DNA of 64,000 bases from Coprinopsis marcescibilis (lineage: Eukaryota; Basidiomycota; Agaricomycetes; Agaricales; Psathyrellaceae): NCBI GenBank assembly GCA_004369085.1, contig ML210204.1, forward strand, positions 62,001 through 126,000. Direction: 5' to 3'. Below, piece after piece: positions 23,475 through 35,716 of this stretch. The position numbers were made by a program, and so were the translations under genes. Each line of letters starts with the position of its first letter. Position 1 is the first letter of the stretch. Below the pieces are notes generated by a model that did not search any database, was not told the origin of the DNA, and saw only the letters and a program-made list of their open reading frames with translations.

Positions 23475-24371
23475 TGCAGCTGTAGCCTGTTGGTGATTGA
23501 TATCGCTGTCATTGCGTCCCTTTTATTCAATGCCCAGGGCGGTCCCATGATCTTTGATTGTTCTGTGGCAGTACTCAGGTACATCACATTGACACCGTAA
23601 CGAGTCTGAACCGGACAAGGTGTCCGCCTGAAAAGGGCATGGCATAATTCCTGGTGAAGTCGATTTCATCCTTAACTACACGCTCGTACACGCGCCTGAC
23701 ACGAGTTTGTCTGATTTGGGGTGGGCATCAAATACATCCTCGAGGTCAACATGTGGTCAGAGAGACACGCATTACTTCGATCTGTTGGTATTGCCTGGTG
23801 ACTGCTTGTCGTCGATCAAAGGCTTGAGTGCATCCTTTGCTTGAGAAGCTCTGGCTTTTGTTGGTCAGAGGCGAGTCCCATGATCTTTGAGACTTACCAG
23901 GTTAGCTAGCGATGACAGTATTACCACGGCAGCATTGCGGTTGTGAATAATCTGACTTGAGCCCGACAACGGGAGTTATAAAAGGGCGTCGGTCCCGACG
24001 TTTCTCGTTCTGGAAGGGCGGGAGGAATCCGGAGGATTCAACCTCCGATTGGACTCAGACGGTGACATGCGAATCACGTGTAAACGCGGAGTTATCCCGA
24101 GAAAAACGGACGCGAGTTCTTGTACTCCAAGACGTCACCGACGCACGGTCCACCTTGCTTCTTGCACCTCGACCACCATCGCCATCTATCACGTCGAGTT
24201 CCACGGTGTGACCAAGTCGCTATATCATACGGAGTTGTCGTTTCTACCCAGAACGTGTTTCTTGCTGCCATTCAACGTTCTAAAGCACCGCTCGAAATTC
24301 GCGGTTTAACGGAGTTGTCCTAGGGAATTATTCGGTCCCAGTTTGTTCGATACCCTCGGTGAATTACGGGT
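23475..24371. other. Divergent intergenic region with a decayed duplicate
   Basis: Separates the divergent ankyrin and SAMHD1-type genes, so both promoters are here. The left half contains a degenerate copy of the ankyrin gene's 5' end (separate entry). The right half shows no supported exon. Confidence 0.5.
23630..23890 (-). pseudogene. Decayed duplicate of the 5' end of the ankyrin gene
   Basis: The sequence parallels the first exon of the adjacent ankyrin gene. GTCGATTTCATCCTTAACTA, then a CTACACGCGC-like stretch, a GTTTGTCTGATTT block, AACATCC-like and GGCTTGAGTGC blocks appear in the same order as at 23240-23430. TCCCATGATCTTTGA at about 23877 matches 23545 in the promoter of the intact gene. 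Small indels break the frame and lengths between blocks differ, so it is non-functional. It lies on the same strand as the parent, immediately upstream, which fits a local tandem duplication followed by decay. Confidence 0.7.
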
Positions 24372-26703
24372 ATGGACGTGCAAAAAAACATAGCGGAATC
24401 GCCATCGATGTCGAGGAGCACCTCCAGTTATACGGTGACTGACTCGGATCGTGAAGCTTTCTTCTCTCCTGAACCAGTTAGGCACATTAAAGATATCATC
24501 TATGACCTCAGTGAGTGCGATATACTATCTTAAACTGATCTAAGTCGTGTCTCTAGTACCAGTCACCCACTACCTCTCTCAGTTCATTGATACGTATGTA
24601 TCCAGCTCATTTTGGCACGAAAAAGTGCTTACACGTAAACTAGCAAACCATTCCAGCGATTACGGAACGTCAAGCAACTCGGAACCACATGCTACGTCTG
24701 GCCTGGTGCATCGCACAGCCGCTTTGAACATTCTCTCGGTCAGTTGTCGCCAGGCCTTGCCGTTTCGCTAACCAACACAGCCCACAGGCGTCGCTTACCT
24801 CTCCCGTTGCTTGGCATCTCATCTTCAATCCAGTCAACCCTCCTTGGGGATAACCAACCGTGACGTTGCTTGTGTGGAAATTGCAGGCCTCTGTCACGAC
24901 CTTGGACATGGTCCATGGAGCCATGTATGGGATGGAATGTTCATGCCAGTCGCTATGTAAGCCCTCATACTTTTCTTCGTCGAATAATCCTAATACCAGT
25001 ATAGGAAAGATACAAAGTGGTCTCACGAAGAAGGTTCAGCGATGATGTTCGACTATATCATAGAGAACTATCCTTCTATCTTACTTTCCGAAGACGATGT
25101 GTCGTTCGTCAAAGCCTTGATTCTCGGCGAGCCGAACAAGTGCAGGTCAGTAGAAATCTTTGTCAAGGTGCCGGCAACCACTGAATTCTCAATCTAGTCA
25201 AGAGGAGAAGGCGTTCTTGTTTGAGATCGTCGCGAATAAGCTCAATGGGATTGATGTGGACAAGTGCGTACCTAGATGCCAATTCGAAAGTCTTTCGTAC
25301 TAACCCCATGCGCAGATTTGACTATATTCAACGAGACTCGCGTATGCTTGGAGAACCCATCTCAATCTCCCTCACCCGGATCTTGAATTCAGCGAGAGTC
25401 GTTAACGGCGAAATTTCTTACAATGTCAAGGATGCGATGTCCATTCAAAATATCTTCCAACAGCGATTCGCGCTCCATAAGAGGTTCTACAACCACAAAA
25501 CAGGCATGTCATAGCAACGTTTGACCCTGTTTCGTGTCTGACTTAATTCCATTGATTCAGCCAAGGCCATTGAATACATGATCGTGGATGCTCTGATCAG
25601 TGCAGAGCCTTACCTATCCATCGCGAATCGCGTTTTCGATCCCAAACGATTCCTGCACCTGTCCGATGTCATAATGAACACCATCGAGGAATCAGACGCA
25701 CCGGTATGTACATTTGAAGTCAGTGATACCTTCCTGCTGACCACCATCCATCCCACCAGGCTTTGGAAAAGGCTCGAGAAATCTTTTCCCGTATCCGGGA
25801 CCGGAATCTTTACAAGTTGGTCGACTACAAAGTGGTCGACTTTGATATCGCCCGAGAGTGGAAGCAACTTGTGACGAAAGAAGCCATTTTTGAGAAGGCA
25901 AAGTTAATTTGCCATAATGCTGCGAATTCCGAATCTCTCTCCGTTGACGACATTATTGTTGACTTCTCCATGATGCACCATGGGATGAAGGAGAAGAATC
26001 CGATGGACAAAGTCAGGTTCTATAGCAAGCGGAACCCAGATGGTGGGGTTCTTTTTTGTCTGTTATACATCTATAACTCACGTTCCTCTCAACGACAGTT
26101 TCTGAACCCGCGGATCCCAGTGTTTACTCTGGATTATCGCCATATGCCCATGCTGAAACGACAGTTGGAATATACACCAAGAACGCCAACGTTTATGGTC
26201 TCGTCCAAGCAGGCTTCTGCGCAGTTCTCCGAGAAATAGGGGATAGAGGAAAGGAGTTACCGTCCCTGACGCCATCGATCGACAGCATCAATACCCACCT
26301 TCCTAACCGCAAGGGTTCCATGGATAGTCAAGCTTCAGTCACGCCAACTGAGCCGTCTACCCCAACCACGGGTTTCCAACCACTCCCTCAGACCCCCGGT
26401 GCCGAATCCACCACTCAGACGAAACGTACATTCGGTCGAGCGCAGTCCCGCGAGAGCATCTTCACCCCCAACCCTTTCACGAAGGTCGATCCTAGCTACA
26501 TACCACCCAGCCCTCGCAACGGCAACGGAAAGCCAGTCAGTAAACGTCGCAGCGGTGCTACCCTCGGCCTCCCTATCGATGTTGCCAAGAAGGAGCCATT
26601 GGCTGCTGGAACCCTCGATGGGGAGATAGGGTTGAGGAGGTTGAAGAGGGGTAGGGATGAGGGTGAGAACGTTGAGGTGCAGGACAAGAGGCGCAAAGCA
26701 TGA
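24372..26703 (+). CDS. SAMHD1: SAMHD1-type HD-domain deoxynucleotide triphosphohydrolase
   Basis: Family members hydrolyse dNTPs to deoxynucleoside plus triphosphate, limiting dNTP pools. The start is [19 protein letters not shown], followed by about ten short-intron-separated exons. The core begins [20 protein letters not shown]. The metal-binding HD signature is complete: [14 protein letters not shown], then [28 protein letters not shown] near the middle supplies the downstream Asp expected for the third metal ligand. [12 protein letters not shown] and [18 protein letters not shown] also match the family. No SAM domain precedes the HD region: only about 45 residues lie before it. The C-terminal ~150 residues are disordered, Ser/Thr/Pro-rich with basic clusters (SKRRS, KRGRDEG, DKRRKA) that could serve as a nuclear signal. 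It stops at 26703, convergent with the PPR gene. Confidence 0.9.
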
Positions 26704-27536
26704 TCCGACTTCTTATAGGTAAGAAAGGCGGAGGCAGTGCGGAGTTGTTATGAATGCACACAACGATAACTTTTCCCGGTTTTGAATTCATGTCGGCCCC
26801 TAGACTCGTCTCGGTGTGTCTAGTAGTCGACCAGTCGGACTCCATGCTTCCCTCTGGAACATTTTATTTATGGATGATGCAAATAATATTTCATATCATA
26901 TGTACATGATTATGGTACCCTAGACTTGGTATTCTCTAATGTTTCCTTACCTGCACATACTACTATCATTCACATTTCCTTACCTGCACATACATACATA
27001 CCTATCATTCACTTTCATAGATTCTGTACACCATTGTTGATTTGTTCAAGTTCCCAGTTTCAATTGTAGCTTTATTCCATGCAAATTCATGATTGTTTAT
27101 GCCAGAGAACAGTATCGTTCATAGTTTGTCTATTTGAAATTTGAGGTAAAGAGAGCTAAAGAGACAGCCGTGCACACTGTCACAAGCCGAATGTATATAT
27201 GAATTTTGTACAATAAATGCTACAGCGTCGCACTATGCACTGGTGATGCGATGGAGATGTGATATACGATGCAAATGTGCGAAATGCGATGTGATGTAGA
27301 GTATTGTACAGACAAACATTAACCAAGCAGAGCAAAAGAGGACAGGTTAGAGATGTATGAATTTTCGGAGCGGTGGCGATTAGAGCCGGAGGTAAGACTA
27401 TGCCGTGTTATAACAAGAAAGATATTGTATGGTAAAATGCTGGATTGAGTGGGGGTTGTCGTTAGATAGTTCATGTGATAGCGTGTCGAAAGCATTGTTG
27501 AATAAATTAGGACATTTTCTGTTTGCGAGAACCAAA
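26704..27536. other. Convergent intergenic region with short repeats
   Basis: About 830 bp between two 3' ends, AT-rich, likely holding both 3' untranslated regions. It contains a ~35 bp two-copy repeat (26943-27018; TTCCTTACCTGCACATAC plus a TATCATTCAC block in each) and a GATG/ATGCGATG-rich stretch near 27240-27300. No gene is supported. Confidence 0.5.
26943..27018. repeat. Short imperfect tandem repeat, two copies
   Basis: TTCCTTACCTGCACATAC followed by a TATCATTCAC motif occurs twice, the second copy expanded by extra ATAC units. It lies between the convergent SAMHD1-type and PPR genes. Confidence 0.7.
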
Positions 27537-30500
27537 TCAGGGGACGATCACCGCCGAATGGTCGACGAGAACACCACTGATTCTATTAAACACGGCTTCG
27601 GGGTATTGGCTACAGAAAAATGCATTAGCTTTACAAGAAAGCCGAAATAGATCAAACCACGTACCGAACTTTCAATCGTTCCAATAGGTCAAAGGCCTGT
27701 TCCCTGTATCCTGCACCCAACTCAGCTCTAATCATCGCTTCCCAAGTCGAAGGTTCCCTGTACACGGGCTCCATCACAGGTACATCCGCACTGCCCAAGG
27801 CCGGGTCATGAGGCGCATGGTTGTGAGGGGCAGCGACACCGGTGGGGGGGTCCAGCATGCTCTCAAAGATGCTCCTGGCGTGTTCGATGTCACCGACGTT
27901 GGCATAACCCTTGATCAAAAAGTTGGCGACGTATGCAGTCATGTGCACCTGGTCTGCCGACATTCGCTCCATGAATGAAGGGATGAGATCGGTGCGCTTG
28001 TTGGCTACCAAGGCGTTGACGACGGCTTCATAGACGACTGCATCAGGTTTGAGTGGCATTCCCTGGACGGTGTAGCTGGAAATGGATTCGAAAGCAGCGA
28101 TGGCCTTGTCGAGGTCCTTGAGGACGCAACCGTACGCGTTGATCAAAGAGGCAAAGTGGGTGCCTTGGAGGTGAACACGACGGTCGTTCTTCAATTGTTC
28201 AAAGACGACTTCCATGGAGGCAATGTCCAAAGGTTCAACAGAGCCATAAACATCCAAGAGCAACTAGAAAACGAACAAAACGTCAGCAATGGACAAGACT
28301 GAGAAAATAGATAGTACGAACCTTGTAAGTATGGGCAGTTGGGTTCACGCCAGCCTTCTTCATCTCCTGATAGAACCACAACGCACGATCCCTGCTTGGC
28401 TTCGTAGTCGTGTAAACCTGCATCATGGTGTTGAAAGGAGGTACACGAGCCTTGAAGTTCCTCTGCTCCGTCATCTCCCTGAACAAGGTCTCCGCAGAAG
28501 CGACGTCGCCAACCCTAGCACAGGCACCGATAACCGCACCATAAGTGATCGAGCTGGGATAGATACCGCCAGCACGCATGGCATGGAACAAGTCCAGTGC
28601 GTAGTCGGCCTTGCGAGCACGAGAAAGCTTGGAGATGATGTTGTTATAGAGGTAGAGGTTGGGCGAGACACCAAACTTCATAGCCTCGTTCCAGAGCATG
28701 AGCGAGTTGGAAGCGTCGTCCGTGGTATCCTTGACGTTGAGAATCAACGCTCCGTAGGCGTCCGCGCTCGGGGCGATCATAGGTTGCCCAGGTGCAGAGA
28801 TGTCCTTGCCAAAGTCCAAGATGCGCAACCGGTGGATATGAGCACCTTCAACGTCACCAGCATGAGCGAGAGCGATGACCATGCTATCCTCGACCTGGAC
28901 CCACAATTCCCTCCTCTTCCCCTCGCCCATGCTGTGCCTCAAATTCGAGATCAAAGCTTGGGAAACCTGGTAGACCTCCCGAACCCTGTCTAACTGGCTC
29001 AATCGGCCACAGGCTTGGATCAATCGGCCGAGAGTGGCGACGTGGGGGACCATCTGCTTGGATTCCAACGAGCCGCGGAAGAGAGCATAGGCATTTTCGG
29101 TGCGGATTTCCTGGCTTGCCGAGATGTTCTTGAGTGCAGCATCGACGTCGCGGCTTAAACTGGCGTGTTGGTGGATTTGGTCGACGAACGTGGGGGGTTC
29201 CGAGGTAACGATGCTCTCCTGTTGTTGCTGTGGGACCGCGGCTTCCATCTGGGACGTGACTGAGTCGAACAACAGCCTAACCTGCTCGTTGTACACGCTG
29301 AGGTAGCTCTCACCCAATCCTGCAAAGAACGCCCTACTCCATTCTGCGTCACGTCCTCGAGAAGCAATGTCAACAGCTTCCAACCGGGTGTGAACATCCA
29401 TGAAAGCATCATTGAAGACAACGCCAGCCTGTGCCAAATCCTGCAACAGCGACGCGGTTCCCTTGAACGAGAACTGAGTGATGCCGGATTCGGAAATCAG
29501 GTTTACCGGGGTAGTCGAGGCAGAGACGTCGAGCTCGACATGGACAGCACAACCCAACAGAATCCTCCACTCCTCCAAAGACATAGAACCAACCAAACCA
29601 TTCTCCGCAGCCTGACCATAGGCTTGCAACAACCAGACAGCTTGTTCGGGAGTGACTTTCAATCCAAGCGTCTCCGTTGTCAACCTGGCAAGGCCGATAG
29701 CCACCGACCAAGGGTACACTTGCGAGGGGTATTTACCAGAGGAAAGAACCTCGAAGCATTTCCCCCAGAACACAAGAGCCATCCTCTGTAGCTCTTGGAG
29801 AGTGCCCATTGTACCTTGGGGTGACATCTCCGATCCGTCAGCCAAAAGGTCGCTGTGGTCCTTGACGTACGCCTCCAAAGTCTGATACGCCTCCTTGATG
29901 TGACCAAGCTGGACATATGCCTTGCAAACACCGTCGAACATCTGTCGGCGATCGAAATCCCAATCCCCTGCAAGTCGTAATCCAGGACCGCGGCTTAAGT
30001 TCGATTGGGTGCGTGCCGGAAGAACGAGATCCTTGACAAAGGCGAGTTGGTCGAGGACGGATTTAGTTTGCTCGGGCGTTGCTGGTGTCGGAAGGTCTTT
30101 CAACGATTCCATGTTGGCGACGTAGGCGATGTGCCTGTAAGTCCTCAAAACCTTCACACCCTCCAGCGACATGGGTTCCTCTGCATCAACATCGGCAATC
30201 CCCCCAGATCGTACGGGAGTCCCCTGGACGAGGTGAAGATATAGTCCGTTCAACTCTTGGATCTTGCCGGCACTGGCCAACGCATCGAGGATCATAGACC
30301 AGGCAACTTGGTCGGGCTTCATCACCTTGCCTTCGCCAAGGCCAACGAGCGGGTCAACTCCAGGAGTGTCGGGCTGGTCCAGGAGACGCCTGAACCAAGC
30401 ATAGGCAGTTTGGATGTCGCCCATCTGGATGAAACCGCCAATGATGGTCGTGAATGTCGAGCTGGCTGGGGAAGGCAGAAGCGGAACACCATTATGAACT

Positions 30501-32899
30501 GGGTTCTCGGGTTGGTCGCTGGAGGAGGAAGCCTTCAACATCGAGTCCAAAACCTCCACCGCCTTTTCCGGTTCACCCTTCCTAAAGTGAACCTCGATCA
30601 TCTGATTCCAGATGCTGACCTGCATCTTGTGGTAGCTCTCCGTGTTCTTCTCCCCGACAAATATCTTGCCCTCCTTCCACTGTTTCTTGAATCCATCGAA
30701 CACCATCTCCGCTCCTTCATAATCTCCGTTGTTCGTAAATGCTTGGACAAGGGATCGGTAGTTCTCCGAATCGACGCCAACGGAGGTGACTCCCGTCTTG
30801 CGCAAATAGTCCGGCACCCTTTCCAACCTCTCCAAATGGCCGAATACCCACAAGGCAGCCTTCACATCTCCATGGTTCGCGGTGCTCCTAAGCAGGTGCT
30901 TGTAGATGTGATGATCCAGGAAATCCCTTCCACCAACCTCCAACGCAGAGCTAAAGAGCTTCATCGCATTCTTGAAGTGGCTCTCCGACTCCGCCTTGAG
31001 CTTGGCGAGCTGGCGAGCGAATGGACTGGCTACGTTTTCTTCTTTGCCATGCATGCTGAAGTCCAATCCTGCAGCCCGCTTCAACCCCTTCGCACTGGCC
31101 CTGGATGTCAGAGCGACTATCATGCGATGGAGTTCCCAATCGCGCTTCGTGAAGAGGTCGATCATGAGGATGTACGTCTTGAGGTTTGGCTTGGGTGGTT
31201 TGATACCAGAGGCGAACGTGGGGGCGGGATTCTCCGCAAAAGGGTCCCTGGACAGGTCGGCAAAAAGCATCGTGTTGTAGACGTCCAGGATTGGTGTAAT
31301 ACTTTCTCCATCCTGACGAATCTCGCTAAGACAGTTCAAAGCGACGTTGAAGTCGGCCGGCGAAGGCTTGACAACGGCAGAGAAGTCGGTGGGCTCGATG
31401 GGCTTTGCATAAAAGTCCGTCAACGCCCTCACATTGGCAAGAAGGGCGGGAATGTCCTTCTTCTTGTAAGACGCGACGATGCGTTGGCCGTACTCCGTCA
31501 TCGGAGACACGCGAGGGATTACCCGTTGTGTCGCTGCCTTCACCTTAGGCGAAGACTCTTCGGCAGAATCAACAGAAGTTGCTTGAGTGTCGACCGAATT
31601 TTGACCTTCCGACGCGACTGACGCTTCCGAGCCAGAAGCAGAGGCAGAGGACAAGGATGGAGATGGTGGCGCCGCTGCAGCGTCCTTGGGTGCATTCTCA
31701 GAAACGCTTGAGGTCGAATTGTGCCTCGCGAGCATGGAATGATCGTCGAGATGGAGTTCGACCCTAGTAATATCTTCATTGGCCAGGAGCAAAATCGGAG
31801 ATCCTGGTCGGCTCGACACTGAATTACTTCGGCGGCGAGGACTGCGAGGAGTGGCAAGTGGCGACGTTGGCCTCGGTATAGGAATAGCAGTGGATGATGT
31901 GGATGCGGCTAGCGGTTCGGCGGTGAGGGCAACTTCAGTCTCGAGAAGTGCGGCAGCCGCAGTTTGCGCTGCCTCTAGGCTTGGCTGCTGAACTTCCGCC
32001 ATGGAGGTTGCTGTAGGTGATGCCGCTGCCGCCTTGGCAGCGCTAGCGAGGACGTGGAATGATCGTGCCTGGAGCTGGACGGTCTTCAACACGCTCATTT
32101 TCTCTATCATTGCCCCGTCTTTAACGGCGCCCCCCTCGTTCCTTGGCAAAAGGGCATTGACGCTGGAGCTCCTGAGCCTGGTGCGACGTGAACCAGAATC
32201 GGATTGAGAGGGTTTTGAAGCGGATGATTTGAGCAAGGCTCGTCGGGATTCGCGCTGCTGGCTCTGGTATGCTGCAGAGGATAGGTCGTCTGCGGTGGAG
32301 TGTTGGATACCAGAAGCATCCTCAGCGATGATGATAGCGTTGGCCTGGGTCACGGCCCGCGATGCACCCTATCGAAGTATATGTTAACACTTTAACAACG
32401 CAGGGAAACAGAGTTGACATACATTATAGTTTGTGTAAAATCTCCTTCCAGCTTTGGGATTATTACTCCCATTATTCCCACCCCCATTTGACCCTGATTC
32501 TGAACCCTTTCCTTCGCTCTTGCTGGTGTTCGAGTCGAAAAAGTTGGGGTTATGCGAGGAAGATTTCTTCGAAGAACTCGAAGATGAAGGTCCAGAAGCT
32601 GAAGCCTGAGCAGCTGCTGATACCAGGGATGATCCTGAGGCGGTGACAACGGCGATCGTCACAGGCTTAACAGCTTCTGCAGACTTTGCACCTTTAATCG
32701 TCTTGCTGGTCGCAGCATTGGTTGCGCTTCCGCTGGCCAAGTTGGAGGGAGACGCCGCCGATGTCGTCGGTGTTGCGCCGGTTGTACTCCCGCCCGCAGA
32801 CTGCAGAACATTGCGCAGTGTGCCAGATTGATTGTGTACTGCTGCTGCCGCGCTACGAGTGGTTGTATGCAGCAAATGGGTCGCGACTTTGGGCAACAT
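27537..32899 (-). CDS. Large pentatricopeptide-repeat (PPR) protein, probably mitochondrial
   Basis: Four exons (32899 to about 32423, 32368-28322, 28263-27665, 27609-27537) join in frame to about 1,730 residues. The N-terminus MLPKVATHLLHTTTRSAAAA is basic and hydroxylated, as in mitochondrial presequences. A long Ser/Ala-rich disordered region follows. PPR motifs are dispersed from about residue 450 onward. Examples are SVGVDSENYRSLVQAFTNNG, DQVAWSMILDALASAGKIQE and SPNLYLYNNIISKLSRARKA. The run YPSSITYGAVIGACARVGDV and PPFNTMMQVYTTTKPSRDRA then leads to NPTAHTYK across the last large intron. PPR proteins bind organellar RNA and act in its processing, stability or translation. The target is unknown, and I do not recognise a named orthologue. 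Confidence 0.88.
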
Positions 32900-33790
32900 C
32901 GTGCTGGTGAAGTCGGATTATTTTGATTATAATAGTTGTGACGTCGTATGCGTTGAGGAAAGCTGTCGTTGTTGAAAAGACCGACTATAGACGAACTAGC
33001 AGGCCGGGCAGATGAGAGCCAGCCTCGGATATCTATAATCCAGCGCGGTGAGCGACGATGACGACGACGAGGAGGAGGGGGAAGAGGAAGAGGAGGGAGG
33101 AAAGACTCGACGACGGAAGGGGTATGGGAAACCCGACCAGCGTGAAGGAGAGGATGTAAAAAAGCCCACGGCCAGTCACTCTTCACATCGTTGCCGGCGC
33201 CGTTCGTCAGCATCAATTCCGTGCGAATTCCGTGTATGAAAATTGGGCCCGGCATTCCCCGGGTTCCGGATAAGACCGGCCTCACCACGACGCGTCGCGT
33301 CCAGAAAAATTAGGGGCGAATACTACCCTGAACCAACTACACACCGCGAGATCATCGTATAAAGTGACAGAGTAACCACCCAGCCATCTATCCAGGTCCT
33401 GTAGCTTTCAGGCGCTATCAAATCTCGTCTTTGGTTCTCAATCAACTGAATATATCGTTGTCATGGGACAATCCTCGGAACGCGTCGAACAGCCATTTGT
33501 TCCAGTGCGTCATGGGTGACGGCTGCAAATGCATTACTTCGACCTGGCTTCTGTCAAACTCATTGGTTCTGCCGCGGTACTTACGCTGCAGCGGCCGACT
33601 ACAGAATATGCCTTGTTGCGGCGAATGGCGGGCGACAATTCTCCACTTCGCACGGACTCGGGTCAAAAGGTGCTGTAAAACATCCCTGGTGACCGATACA
33701 GCCACCTTGAACTTGAACTGGTTGACGGTGACCTGAAGTAGCATTACATCTCTTTCCGCGCAGGTCCGAGGATGTGTTGAGAGACTATAG
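32900..33790. other. Intergenic, PPR-gene promoter side
   Basis: About 890 bp between two minus-strand genes. A GACGACGAGGAGG-type purine-rich stretch at 33055-33105 yields a spurious acidic ORF. Nothing else is recognisable. The PPR promoter and the F-box gene 3' untranslated region must be here. Confidence 0.45.
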
Positions 33791-35341
33791 TTACATTTCT
33801 GATACCCAAAGCGGGTATGGAAGCTTCCATACACCAGATGATACCTCGTCTCCTTCGACAGTCAGAATATCAGACACTCTGCCAAGAGGTCCAGTGTATC
33901 TACCTGCTTCGTCCCAAACAGAAGTTCCCAGCTCACCCTTTGTCGCACGTTCTGCATACGGGTGATGTATCGATAGATATGCATGTACAATCCAACCGGA
34001 TACATTAGCAGCGTTATTTGGATTCAAGTCATACCTGGTTTCAATCATGCTCTTGAATTGACTCCATGTAAATTTGCCTCCTGCACGCATTCTCTCCAAC
34101 GGCCGAAGTCGTAGACCCAAACTGAACAGCCGCAACCTGGGGACTATGGCAGAATCCGTTGCGAGTCGATGAAAGAGAAAGTCGTAATCAACGGGGTTAC
34201 TTTCTAGCTCCAGCTTAACGAGGTTGACTGTTGAAGCGAGGCAGGCAACCAGTTGGGCGGCAGAGGTTGTGCTGCCTTGCGACAAAGTGAGCGAATGCAG
34301 CTGGGAAAGAGAGCAATCGAAGGGTAGCTGGTGCTCGAACACCAAACGGTTGCTCCAATCTACTCCATTGAACCGACGCATTGCCAACGTTTCCAGCGAG
34401 GGACAGTGAAGGTGTGCAAGAAGGCCGGCTTCCTCTCTATCACGGAACAATAGGTCCAACGATTTGAGATGGGGTAATACAACCATCGGGACTCCTGCTA
34501 ATCCAAGTTGACCGTGTTCCACATCCGCCACCTCCGCCATAAGCTCAACCAACGATGTGCACCTCTCGAGAATTTTCACCAGAAACGTCCAGCGATATGA
34601 ACTGAGGATGGACAATCTCGTAAGATTCTGCAACGGCAACAGCCTCGCAAACACCAATGGCCCCGTCTGCGTCATAATCTTGCTGTGAAGGTCCAAACTT
34701 GCGTTTTCGAGCAAAGGGAACATCTTCAAGCTACCATGTCGTCGGAAGTCATCCAGCTTTCCCCCCTGAATGTCCAGCGACAGCGTGCGTAGAATGGGAA
34801 AGACCGACGACGAGTCAATCACACCATCCAAAGCTGATGAAAGCTGATCATCGACATGGAGGAAGCAAATCCGCTCCTGCTGGCCCCTAATGATCCACCT
34901 CAGGAACTCCCTCCACATATCACTCACAACCTCTTCTGCATGTCTGAATTTCGCTTCGTGCATCGGAACCGCCGGGAACTCGATCCAAAGCCTCAGCGGG
35001 AGCGACTGTGAGAGATCGATCCACCGCTGGGCATGGAACGTGGATTCGTCGATTACGGATTGCAACCGATCCACGAGCTGGGATGGGGTTCGGATGGTGG
35101 GATTGCGAAAGTCGGTTTGGCCTCTCAACTTGTGTCCACGGGAGATGTTCAGTGAAGTCCAGAGATGGGGTGTTCGCCGAGTGACTGCCCGCCATTGCGA
35201 GCTGACTTGGCTGAGCTGAAGAGGTGCGTTCGTGGGAGTCGGCCTTGAATCTTTTGCGCAGGTGGGGATGCAATGAGCAAAGATTTCACTCAGAGTTTCG
35301 TTGGGAAGGCGGTCAAGGGAGAAAATATTCATCAATATCAA
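33791..35341 (-). CDS. F-box domain protein with LRR-like C-terminal region
   Basis: A single exon of 516 residues. An F-box near residues 9-55 includes LDRLPNETLSEIFAHCIP and LSQVSSQWRAVTRRTPHLWT, the pattern typical of Agaricomycete F-box proteins. The remainder carries spaced Leu-rich segments such as LPLQNLTRLSILSS, LPHLKSLDLLFRD and CPSLETLAMRRFN, consistent with an irregular leucine-rich repeat solenoid used for substrate binding. Such proteins act as adaptors of SCF ubiquitin ligases through Skp1. The substrate is unknown. It is divergent from the CHAT gene, with about 375 bp between start codons. Confidence 0.9.
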   Translation of the reverse strand: MILMNIFSLDRLPNETLSEIFAHCIPTCAKDSRPTPTNAPLQLSQVSSQWRAVTRRTPHLWTSLNISRGHKLRGQTDFRNPTIRTPSQLVDRLQSVIDESTFHAQRWIDLSQSLPLRLWIEFPAVPMHEAKFRHAEEVVSDMWREFLRWIIRGQQERICFLHVDDQLSSALDGVIDSSSVFPILRTLSLDIQGGKLDDFRRHGSLKMFPLLENASLDLHSKIMTQTGPLVFARLLPLQNLTRLSILSSYRWTFLVKILERCTSLVELMAEVADVEHGQLGLAGVPMVVLPHLKSLDLLFRDREEAGLLAHLHCPSLETLAMRRFNGVDWSNRLVFEHQLPFDCSLSQLHSLTLSQGSTTSAAQLVACLASTVNLVKLELESNPVDYDFLFHRLATDSAIVPRLRLFSLGLRLRPLERMRAGGKFTWSQFKSMIETRYDLNPNNAANVSGWIVHAYLSIHHPYAERATKGELGTSVWDEAGRYTGPLGRVSDILTVEGDEVSSGVWKLPYPLWVSEM

Positions 35342-35716
35342 TATTGAAATATTGAATGCAGGATCACTGGAGAGAGAACGTCAAATTTTCGTCCGTCTCA
35401 GCCAAAATAACCTCGCTCACCTAGACCCACTTTAAAGGATTCAGTTTCAGTGAGAACTTCAACGAAGTTGCGAGAAAGTGGAAATCAACGGCCGCGGCCC
35501 GCTTTCAAGTTGTGCTAAACCTTTAGGGCAGGTCGGCTTTGAACAGCATGAATTGACATGGTCATTGCTTTATACAGTGCTTGACCTAGCTAGGGCTCAA
35601 TCGATAAACCCTTCGTAGATCCTTATCACTACTCTCAGTCGTTTATTCTCAATATTCATCCTTCAAAAAGTATCACATACTGTTACACACAAGTGCCGTT
35701 GCTTGAAATCTGCGAG
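35342..35716. promoter_or_regulatory. Bidirectional promoter between F-box and TPR-CHAT genes
   Basis: 375 bp separate the two divergent start codons. No ORF of note and no unambiguous TATA box; a weak CTTTATACAG lies near 35570 on the CHAT side. Confidence 0.4.

Noticed and set aside
30257..31621. 454-codon plus-strand ORF inside the PPR gene
   Set aside because: Antisense shadow of the long minus-strand PPR exon; its protein shows no domain, while the PPR reading frame does.
33048..33239. Acidic ORF (Asp/Glu runs) upstream of the PPR gene
   Set aside because: It is the translation of a GAC/GAG-rich simple sequence on the strand opposite the PPR gene and has no gene structure.
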